From assembly GCA_937900485.1 (NCBI GenBank), contig CALCEL010000017.1, positions 56,818-120,817 of the forward strand: DNA of 64,000 bases. The letters run 5' to 3'. Of this stretch, positions 44,909 to 52,630 are shown piece after piece. The notes under the pieces were generated by a model that did no database searches, had not been told where the DNA came from, and saw only the letters and a program-made list of their open reading frames with translations. The position numbers and the translations under genes are program-made. Each line of letters starts with the position of its first letter. Position 1 is the first letter of the stretch. Source of the DNA: an uncultured Prevotellaceae bacterium. GTDB lineage: Bacteria; Bacteroidota; Bacteroidia; Bacteroidales; Bacteroidaceae.

Positions 44909-45682
44909 TTATTTCTTTATGACAGTCCTACCCTCTATCCTCGAACCAATCATCTCACCTTTAGCCTCAGCCTCCATTACCTTATTCATGTATATATCCC
45001 TGACCAACATATCAGTGTTATACACATTAAAAGACTTGGTGAAAGCCCTCATATTGTCATTACCCTCGCACAGATAATCCAGTGTAGCCACTCTGTACGT
45101 CTTGCTCTTCTTTATTTTTTTTCCGTTAAGACGAGCGCTTTTAAGCGTCATATTCTTCTCGTAGACGATTTCGACGCCGTGGCTGACTCCCTCACCACCG
45201 AAGACAGAGAACTGTCTGAAAAGCTCAAGCACGTCAACACCTTTCATCGACACAATCACAAGCTTGTTCTGGAATGGAGAGAACTCAAAGATATCACCGG
45301 TGGTAATCTCGCCGGCAGGCAAAGAGCTACGGAGACCACCAACGTTAACGATTGAGAAATCAGCCTTTTCTCCCCTCTTGTCATGCTGATGCGCAGACTC
45401 CAAGAGAACATCCGCCGCCCAATTGGACAACAGACTCTCCGGACGGGCGGCAGACAACAACATTGAGCTGTGCCCCAAGACTCGTCCCACCACACTGTCC
45501 ACAGACGTCTTATATTTACCGATGAAGCGAAGAGCATCCTTCGCACTCTCACACGAATCCAGCACACTGGTCACCTCAACACGCTTTGCCCTGATGCCAC
45601 TCAACGTGTAATTCTGAGACAAAACGGGTGTACAAAATGACAGAGAAATGGCAAAAACACCAAATATTCTATTATTCATCAT
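44909..45682 (-). CDS. Secreted 5'-nucleotidase C-terminal-domain protein
   Basis: About 257 residues; ATG at 45682 or 45679. A signal peptide (FAISLSFCTPVLSQ) precedes only the UshA C-terminal domain: LLSNWAADVLLESAHQH, FSIVNVGGLRSSLPAGEIT, FSPFQNKLVIVSMKG and the C-terminal YLCEGNDNMRAF. It lacks the metal site. It lies 31 bases upstream of the catalytic half on the same strand, so the domain order is the reverse of the fused protein. It likely supplies nucleotide binding to its partner. Confidence 0.87.
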   Translation of the reverse strand: MMNNRIFGVFAISLSFCTPVLSQNYTLSGIRAKRVEVTSVLDSCESAKDALRFIGKYKTSVDSVVGRVLGHSSMLLSAARPESLLSNWAADVLLESAHQHDKRGEKADFSIVNVGGLRSSLPAGEITTGDIFEFSPFQNKLVIVSMKGVDVLELFRQFSVFGGEGVSHGVEIVYEKNMTLKSARLNGKKIKKSKTYRVATLDYLCEGNDNMRAFTKSFNVYNTDMLVRDIYMNKVMEAEAKGEMIGSRIEGRTVIKK

Positions 45683-45786
45683 ATAAACCAATTGAATTTT
45701 CAATCAAAATTAATAGAATTCTCACTAACAAAAAAGTTTTAGATAAGTTTTTTAGCCTTTTTCTTCTCAGACAGAAAAAAAAAACA

Positions 45787-45794
45787 TAAATTTG
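45787..45794 (+). promoter_or_regulatory. Probable -7 box of the membrane TPR gene
   Basis: TAAATTTG followed by C fits TAnnTTTG; the -33 region is A-rich without TTTG. The ATG lies at 45845. Confidence 0.4.
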
Positions 45795-45844
45795 CGTGCT
45801 TAACGTAAAGCAATACCAGATAATAATAAAACTAAATACACAAA

Positions 45845-46531
45845 ATGGCAAAAAAAGACAACCAAAAGAATGCAGCGGAAGAGGCAATAGGCTTGGACGT
45901 GCAGCTTAACAAAGCCGAAATGGCTATCGAGAAAAACTGGAAGATTGTGTGCGCAGCTATCGTGGCGTTTGTGGTCATCGTTTCCGGATTCTTTCTCTGG
46001 AAGAACCACATGAAGTCCGTAGAGGAGAACGCTCAGAAGGCCATTGCAGCCAGCCAGATGTTGTTCATGCAGCAGCAGTATGACCAGGCATTGAACGGTG
46101 ACGGCACCGGCAGTGTCGGTTTTGTTAAGATTATCGACCAGTACAGCGGCACAAAGACTGCGAACCTCGCTAAGTTGTACGCCGCTATATGCTACGCTAA
46201 CACAGGTAAGACTGACGAGGCTATCAAAATGTTCGACGACTTCGACCAGAAGGACGACGTGATGATCTCACCTATGAGCATAGCAGCTCTCGGTAACTGC
46301 TACATCCAGAAGGGACAGGACGAGAAAGGTGTTGAGCTGATTCTCAAGGCTGCCAAGGAGGCTGACAACGACGCTGTGTCTCCAGTATTGCTTCTTCAGG
46401 CCGCACAGACATATGAAGGTATGGGCAATGCTGACAAGGCTCTCGAACTTTACAAAGAGATAAAAACAAAATATTACCTCTCTCCTTTGGCACAGGATGT
46501 TGACAAATACATCGAGAGAGTAAGCAAATAA
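45845..46531 (+). CDS. Membrane-anchored TPR protein (YfgM-like architecture)
   Basis: 228 residues: a cytosolic N-terminus (1-32), one membrane helix (IVCAAIVAFVVIVSGFFLW, about 33-52), then TPR units facing the periplasm, e.g. LAKLYAAICYANTGKTDEAIKMF and VLLLQAAQTYEGMGNADKALELY. This is the layout of YfgM, an ancillary SecYEG/periplasmic-chaperone partner, though the sequence similarity cannot be tested here. Monocistronic with its own terminator. Confidence 0.75.
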   Translation: MAKKDNQKNAAEEAIGLDVQLNKAEMAIEKNWKIVCAAIVAFVVIVSGFFLWKNHMKSVEENAQKAIAASQMLFMQQQYDQALNGDGTGSVGFVKIIDQYSGTKTANLAKLYAAICYANTGKTDEAIKMFDDFDQKDDVMISPMSIAALGNCYIQKGQDEKGVELILKAAKEADNDAVSPVLLLQAAQTYEGMGNADKALELYKEIKTKYYLSPLAQDVDKYIERVSK

Positions 46532-46563
46532 GTTACTCGAGGACTTAAACAATAGTATAAAAC

Positions 46564-46597
46564 AAAAAAGAATGGGGTTTTCACTCCATTCTTTTTT
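46564..46597 (+). terminator. Terminator of the membrane TPR gene
   Basis: 14-bp stem AAAAAAGAATGGGG (46564-46577) / CTCCATTCTTTTTT (46584-46597) with one G-U pair, loop 6 nt, T tract at the end. Confidence 0.85.
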
Positions 46598-46870
46598 CGT
46601 TTTAAACGAACCTTACGTCTTTATAGGACAACGCTCACAAATGAAAAACACATATCTAACGCATGATGTATTAAGTCCGAAACACACATCCTCATGACTC
46701 ACATCTAAACAAAACCGCTGTTTTATTATGAAGTCATACAGAGCAGCCCGGTTAGCATTTGGCTTTTTTATCATACCGTGTCATACCTTCCCAGGATATA
46801 ATCCTCTAACAAATCCACGGACACATCAGAAAAACAGGCACTTAAAGTCATGTCAAGAGCAATAACAAAC

Positions 46871-47170
46871 AGGGGGAATAATTGAAAATTTGCGATGTAA
46901 CTAAATTTCCTATGCCCATTTTTTGTCAAAAACAGGTTAACTTTTTGATAATCTTAAAACAAGACTTTCAAAAACCTTGTATCTCTTTTTTGAAATTCTT
47001 AGGTTAGGATATACACTACAAACAGGTCTGCAGTTTTCAAAATTCTAACCTGAACTTTTCATCGTCCTAACCTGAGATTTTCAGACGCCGAATAAGACAC
47101 GAGAAAAAACTGAAAGTCATTTTTTCGTTATCACGTGTCAACGGAAAAAGAGGAGTTTCGGACAGCAAAA
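46871..47170 (+). repeat. Dispersed ~300-bp intergenic repeat, copy C
   Basis: Aligns throughout with copies A (reversed) and B. The 19-nt units are TGAAATTCTTAGGTTAGGA (46991-47009) and the inverted partners at 47043-47061 and 47065-47083 (TCCTAACCTGAGATTTTCA). The CACGTG centre with CAACGGAAAAA right arm lies at 47121-47149; the left arm has changes. The end is GTTTCGGACAGCAAAA. No shared coding frame. Confidence 0.85.
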
Positions 47171-47386
47171 ATTGGGGGTGCGGATAAGAAATCCGGCACG
47201 TCGGAATTACGGGAAACCGCTTCAGAAAACACACCTTGTGGCATTGGGTAAAAGCATTCGACTTGCCTACAACTTAGAAAAGCCTCCCAACTCCTTTGTT
47301 GTGATAGTATGGACCGGTAATATTATGTTTAGGGGACAGTTATGCAAAATTAACCTAAAAACTCCGTCTTTCTCATATTTTATTAC

Positions 47387-47394
47387 TACTTTTG
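47387..47394 (+). promoter_or_regulatory. Probable -7 box for ribH
   Basis: TACTTTTG, followed by CG, fits TAnnTTTG. A leader of about 120 nt would precede ribH. The -33 region lacks a clear TTTG. Confidence 0.4.
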
Positions 47395-47524
47395 CGTGAG
47401 CGTTGTGGATACTCACATTCTGGCGAATTCCTCGTTTATGATATATCACTAAAGTAGTATTCATACCGCATCAGCGAAAACAAAACAATTAGATTGATTC
47501 ACAGAATTTTTTAACACATCTCAA

Positions 47525-48013
47525 ATGGCAAGCAAATATCACAACTTATCAGACTATGACATAAACTCCGTACCAAACGCATCAGGAATGAAAGTCGGCA
47601 TTGTTGTCAGCGAATGGAACAACAACGTGACGGGTGCGCTCCTTGACGGAGCAGTAAACACTCTTGTCAAGAACGGAGTTGATAAGGATGACATCAAAGT
47701 GATGACAGTACCAGGAAGTTTCGAGCTCATATATGGTTCCGCACAGATGGTGAAGACAGATGTCGACGCGGTTATAGCCATCGGCTGTGTGGTCAGGGGT
47801 GACACGCCACACTTCGATTATATCTGCGCAGGCACGACACAGGGACTCTCGCATCTGAACGCCAAACAAGACAAGCCAGTCATATACGGACTGATCACAA
47901 CCAACGACATGCAGCAGGCATTAGACAGGTGCGGCGGAAAAATGGGAAACAAGGGTGACGAGTGTGCCGTGACAGCAATCAAAATGATTGACTACGCGCG
48001 CAGGATCAAATAA
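47525..48013 (+). CDS. ribH: 6,7-dimethyl-8-ribityllumazine synthase
   Basis: 162 residues, the normal size. Motifs: GIVVSEWNNNVTGALLDGA, VPGSFELIYGSAQM and CVVRGDTPHFDYIC with the catalytic His, then GLITTNDMQQALDRCGG. It condenses the ribityl-uracil and a butanone phosphate in the penultimate step of riboflavin synthesis, which also supplies the flavins of the Nqr complex. No other rib gene is nearby. A gap of 63 bases separates it from the TamB-like gene. Confidence 0.96.
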   Translation: MASKYHNLSDYDINSVPNASGMKVGIVVSEWNNNVTGALLDGAVNTLVKNGVDKDDIKVMTVPGSFELIYGSAQMVKTDVDAVIAIGCVVRGDTPHFDYICAGTTQGLSHLNAKQDKPVIYGLITTNDMQQALDRCGGKMGNKGDECAVTAIKMIDYARRIK

Positions 48014-48076
48014 CAGAGCACAACGCTCTCCTAAATAATCATCTGACTTATCAGAAAATACAGACATAATAAGAGA

Positions 48077-51000
48077 ATGGTAGTGGCATGGATACTGGGT
48101 ATCTATGCTTCTATCATTATTATTCTTAATTTACCATTCATTCAAAGACAGATAGCTGATAAGGTAGCCGACATCTTGTCAGAGAAAATCGGGACGAAAG
48201 TGGAGATCGGGTCTGTGAATGTAGGTTTGCTTACCCGAATCATCATAAACGACATCAAGCTAACCGACAAAGACAAAGTCACAGCATTGAAAGTGGGACG
48301 TGTGTCCGCATCACTCGACTTCGCTAATATTCTTAAGGGACAAATATCGTTGCACTCCGCACAGTTGTTCAGTGCAAACGCTAAGCTCTACAAGAAGGAC
48401 GTTGACTCTACTCTGAACATCCAATATGTTATCGACGCGTTTTCATCAAATGACACGACAAAGTCCAGCACGCCAAACATACGTGTCAACACTTTTATCA
48501 TGAGACATGCGAACATAACATACGACATAGAGAATCTTCCGGTAAAAAAAGGATTGTTTGACATCAATCACATCAGTGTAAAAAACGCAGGCTGCAACGT
48601 CTCGCTTAAGGCGTTGTCTGAGGACTCGCTGAACGTCACACTCAAACATTTCTATGCCACAGAGCTTAACTCCGGGCTTAGCATCAAGGACTTGTCACTT
48701 AAGTGTCAAGCCAACAAGAGCAGGATGGAGATACAAAACTTCATTCTCGCACTGAAGAACTCATCTGTTGAGATACCGGAGGCCAAGATACGTCTGAAAA
48801 ACAAAGACAAAGACAAAGACAAGTCTTTTGCGATAGAGGACGGCATAACCATAAACAGCACAGTGAATCCCGTTGACTTTCAATGTCTCACGACAAAACA
48901 GATAAACATTTTCCCGACAATAAACCTCAATGCAGAGATTGACGGAGACGATGAGAGAACGGAGATAAGGACTCTCCAAATCACATCTGACGATCACATG
49001 TTAAACATCGACTTTAACGGAGTGATACAAAATGCCATGAGTGACTCACTATCTCTGAGCGGAGTTATCCATGACCTGTTCATGGACAAAGAGCTCATAG
49101 GCAATACACTCGGATTTTTATCCGTTGACGAGAAAACGGCAAAAACCTTATCGAATCTCGGTGACGTGAGAATTCAGTCCGAACTACACTATGACACACA
49201 CACTATGGCCGCCAAAGGCTCTGTAAGGACAGAAGCCGGAGAGATTTTGTTCGACGCAGGATGTAAGGACAAAGAGCATGTCACAGCAAAAATACAAACG
49301 GGCAACGACAATATCGCGTTGGGACAAATCTTGAACGAGGAGAGTTTGGGCGACTTGGCTCTGTCAGCTTACGCCGACCTCCACTTGGTCAAAGACAGTA
49401 AAGTGCCGAACGGAAACGTGACCATCGACGTGCCACTGTTCACGTATAACGGATACAGCTATAAGAATATCAGCATAACAGCGGACAACTCTTATGAGAA
49501 CGCCAACGCAGAGATTAACGTAGACGATGATAATGTCAAATTAAATGCCGTCGTCGGACATACTCTGTCAGGCAAGAAGCGTAACGTCACTTTACACGCA
49601 AAAGTTAGTGACTTCACACCATATAAACTGAGACTAACCGACAAATATGAGAATGAAAGAATTGCCTTCCAGTTAAACACACAGGCCAGCGGCACAGACG
49701 TTGATGACATCAACGGCAACATTTCTGTTAATGACCTCATCATAACCACCGCCGACACCATCTTCAAGCTCAACAAGATAGACTTGTCTGTAGAACAACA
49801 GAACAACAGATACACAAACATAGCACTTAACAGTGACTTCGCGGAAGGACATATAAAGGGATACGGACACATATCTTCTATAGTAGATGACGTGACGAAC
49901 ATCTTCGCGTCACACTTGTCCGAAATAGTCAAAACGGATAACAAGAAGAGTGACTCCAACTTCACTTATGATTTGTCAGTCAAAGACTCCCCTATCATGC
50001 ACCACTTTATAAATCAAGAATATAAGATTATTCACGAGGCACACATCATTGGCTCTATCGATGTTAAAAAGGACATATTCAACTTAAACGTCGACGCACC
50101 TTTATTTGAGTACGACGGCTATAAATACCGTAATGTGTCACTCACATGCTGCAATAACAAAGATCAACTGAGTCTTGTCATGAATGGACTGAGACACAAT
50201 GACGAGTCTGCCATGAGAGTCAACGTCAACGCCACTTGCGCTGACAATGTGATTGAGTCAAATATCAAAACTAAAATAAAGAATAAAAACGATATTGATA
50301 TTGACCTAAACGTGCTGGTCAATTTCAAGGATAGTCTCGGAAAGACTAAAACTGACATTGACATAAATGACATCAGCCTGCTAATCAATGACACATTATG
50401 GAACATCAGCCACTCTAACATATCAATATTCGAGAAGTCAATCTCATGCCACAACCTGAGATTGTATAGCGGTAATAAATTCCTGTCCATCGAAGGTACC
50501 GCATCTCCGAATCCGAACGACTCGTTAGTGGCAAAGCTAAACAACATAGAGATCGAGTACATACTAAACATAGTGAACTTCACGGCTGTCAGCTTCTCTG
50601 GTAAGGCGACAGGCGATGTCACCTTACGCAACTTACTCATCAAGCCTGACTTCAACGCTAACATAAACGTGAGGGATTTTTGCCTGCAAGACAAACTCCT
50701 TGGAAACGCACAGATAAACGGAAAATGGGATGACATTGTCAACGGAATACGACTGAGCGCTGACATCGTCAACATGTACTCTTGCAGAGATGGCCTTACA
50801 GACACATACAACCAGAAATTCGGAATAACAAAAGTAAACGGATTTGTCTCTCCGGCAGATAACGACATATATCTTAACGTTGAGGCAAAAGACACACACG
50901 CAAAAGTCCTGGAGGGTTTTCTCGGCATAATTTTCAAGGATATAGACGGATATATGAGAGGAACACTCAATATTGTGGGACCTCTCAACAAAATAGACTT

Positions 51001-52630
51001 GGAAGGCGACGTCACAGGCGAGATGTCCATGACATTAAAGACTACCAACGTGCCATATATGATTACAGGAGACACTATACACCTGCGAAGAGGACTTATC
51101 AGCCTCGACAACCTGAGGATATTGGACAAGTATGGCAACGTAGGACTCATCAACGGATATGTGAGACATAACTCCCTGAAGAATTTCTCTTACTCGATTG
51201 ACGCCGACGCCAGATCAATACTGGCATACGACGAGAAAGAGTTCAACGCCGATAAATTCTGCGCCACCGTGTTCGCGTCAGGTACAGTACACGTGGACGG
51301 TTCTGACGGACACCCTCTTAACATCTCTGGCAACTTGTCGTCCACAAAGGGATCCGTGTTCTCTTATGATAACGTCTCTCCGGATGCTCTCACAAACAGC
51401 TCTTTCATAGAGTTCAGAGATGTGACGCAACACAAGAACGAGACAACTTACGAGGATGTAACAGACCAGAAAGAGAATGACAAGACACTGTCAGACGACT
51501 TGTCCGCATATATAATAGAAAAGAAGAAAGGAAAACAGAATTACGAGGGCGACATATATATGGATTTCCATCTTAACCTGAATCCTAACTGCGAGGTAAG
51601 ACTGAGGATGGACCGTATGGACGACGCTTACATAAGTGTATACGGAAACGGTATCCTGGAAGCTAAATGGCACAACAAAGGTTCATTCCAACTGTTCGGA
51701 ACATACACTGTTGACCGAGGCAGCTATCGTTTGTATATGCACGACCTCGTCTACCGCGACCTGAGTATCTCGTATGGCAGTCAGGTCGTCTTCAACGGCA
51801 ATCCTTTCGACGCTGGATTACATTTGATATGTAACCACGAGATACATAACGTACCTTTGTCTGACTTAGTATCAACAGCCTCCTACAGCCAGAACAACAA
51901 GACTAAAGTGGTGTGCGTCCTCGACATATCTGGTACAATTAGCAGTATGGACTTCAAGTTTGACATCAACCTGCCAAACACCAACGACGAGACAAGACAG
52001 CTGGTAAAGAGTATGATTACTTCTGAAGAGGAGATGAACACTCAAGTGATATATCTGCTGGCCGTCAATAGGTTCTATCCGAATGATTTTGCCAGGGCTA
52101 ACGGAGAGGACAAGTCTGGACAAGCTGTCAACTCGTTCGTGTCTTCCACACTCAGCGGACAAATCAACCAGATGCTCTCAAACATCATAGGAACGAACAG
52201 TAACTGGAATTTCGGAACAGGTATATCAACAGGAGAGAGAGGCTGGCAAGACATGGATGTGGAAGGTATACTGACAGGCAGACTGTTTGATGACAGACTG
52301 ATCATAAATGGTAACTTCGGATATAGGGATAATACTCTCACTAACACATCCAGCTTCATTGGTGACTTCGAGTTTATGTGGAGACTGTGGCAAAACGGTA
52401 ACACTTATCTGAAAGCTTACAACCAAACCAACGACAGGTATTTCACCAAGGGAACCTTGAACACTCAGGGACTGGGTATCAGTTTCCAACGTGACTTCAG
52501 CTCTTTCAGCGACCTGTTCGGACTGAAGAAGGACAATAAGGACGAGGACGAGAAAAAGAAAAAAGATGAAAGCAATAATAAACCTGACAAAACGTTCGTT
52601 AATGATAAAAACGAGATTAAAGAACAATGA
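48077..52630 (+). CDS. tamB: TamB-like translocation and assembly module protein (AsmA-like bridge)
   Basis: 1517 residues. One N-terminal membrane helix (WILGIYASIIIILNLPFI) is followed by the start of an AsmA-like repeat: QIADKVADILSEKIGTKVEIGSV. The long middle consists of repeating beta segments (about 70-1000) of the groove type. The end (about 1040-1490) has the DUF490/TamB pattern, e.g. GSFQLFGTYTVDRGSYRLYMHDLVYRDLSI and TMDFKFDINLPNTND-like strands. Such proteins bridge inner and outer membranes and carry phospholipids or help outer-membrane protein assembly. A run of three ACAAAG hexamers near 48801 encodes Lys-Asp repeats. It overlaps the receptor gene by 4 bp (ATGA). Confidence 0.85.
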   Translation: MVVAWILGIYASIIIILNLPFIQRQIADKVADILSEKIGTKVEIGSVNVGLLTRIIINDIKLTDKDKVTALKVGRVSASLDFANILKGQISLHSAQLFSANAKLYKKDVDSTLNIQYVIDAFSSNDTTKSSTPNIRVNTFIMRHANITYDIENLPVKKGLFDINHISVKNAGCNVSLKALSEDSLNVTLKHFYATELNSGLSIKDLSLKCQANKSRMEIQNFILALKNSSVEIPEAKIRLKNKDKDKDKSFAIEDGITINSTVNPVDFQCLTTKQINIFPTINLNAEIDGDDERTEIRTLQITSDDHMLNIDFNGVIQNAMSDSLSLSGVIHDLFMDKELIGNTLGFLSVDEKTAKTLSNLGDVRIQSELHYDTHTMAAKGSVRTEAGEILFDAGCKDKEHVTAKIQTGNDNIALGQILNEESLGDLALSAYADLHLVKDSKVPNGNVTIDVPLFTYNGYSYKNISITADNSYENANAEINVDDDNVKLNAVVGHTLSGKKRNVTLHAKVSDFTPYKLRLTDKYENERIAFQLNTQASGTDVDDINGNISVNDLIITTADTIFKLNKIDLSVEQQNNRYTNIALNSDFAEGHIKGYGHISSIVDDVTNIFASHLSEIVKTDNKKSDSNFTYDLSVKDSPIMHHFINQEYKIIHEAHIIGSIDVKKDIFNLNVDAPLFEYDGYKYRNVSLTCCNNKDQLSLVMNGLRHNDESAMRVNVNATCADNVIESNIKTKIKNKNDIDIDLNVLVNFKDSLGKTKTDIDINDISLLINDTLWNISHSNISIFEKSISCHNLRLYSGNKFLSIEGTASPNPNDSLVAKLNNIEIEYILNIVNFTAVSFSGKATGDVTLRNLLIKPDFNANINVRDFCLQDKLLGNAQINGKWDDIVNGIRLSADIVNMYSCRDGLTDTYNQKFGITKVNGFVSPADNDIYLNVEAKDTHAKVLEGFLGIIFKDIDGYMRGTLNIVGPLNKIDLEGDVTGEMSMTLKTTNVPYMITGDTIHLRRGLISLDNLRILDKYGNVGLINGYVRHNSLKNFSYSIDADARSILAYDEKEFNADKFCATVFASGTVHVDGSDGHPLNISGNLSSTKGSVFSYDNVSPDALTNSSFIEFRDVTQHKNETTYEDVTDQKENDKTLSDDLSAYIIEKKKGKQNYEGDIYMDFHLNLNPNCEVRLRMDRMDDAYISVYGNGILEAKWHNKGSFQLFGTYTVDRGSYRLYMHDLVYRDLSISYGSQVVFNGNPFDAGLHLICNHEIHNVPLSDLVSTASYSQNNKTKVVCVLDISGTISSMDFKFDINLPNTNDETRQLVKSMITSEEEMNTQVIYLLAVNRFYPNDFARANGEDKSGQAVNSFVSSTLSGQINQMLSNIIGTNSNWNFGTGISTGERGWQDMDVEGILTGRLFDDRLIINGNFGYRDNTLTNTSSFIGDFEFMWRLWQNGNTYLKAYNQTNDRYFTKGTLNTQGLGISFQRDFSSFSDLFGLKKDNKDEDEKKKKDESNNKPDKTFVNDKNEIKEQ

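Larger units (their letters stand above)
46532..47524. other. Gene-free gap of 993 bp holding repeat copy C and the ribH promoter
   Basis: It contains the terminator of the membrane TPR gene, repeat copy C (46871-47170) and a -7 box for ribH. The sequence 47171-47386 is less AT-rich; a 75-codon frame there has no start context and is not accepted. No FMN-riboswitch features are seen before ribH. Confidence 0.6.

Noticed and set aside
47172..47399. 75-codon frame after repeat copy C
   Set aside because: No recognisable domain, starts right at the repeat border, and covers the probable ribH promoter.
47395..47524. FMN riboswitch before ribH
   Set aside because: The conserved RFN-element blocks are absent from the leader.
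50164..51153. 329-codon minus-strand frame in the TamB-like gene
   Set aside because: Antisense to a clear coding region; low complexity rich in Ser, Leu and Met.
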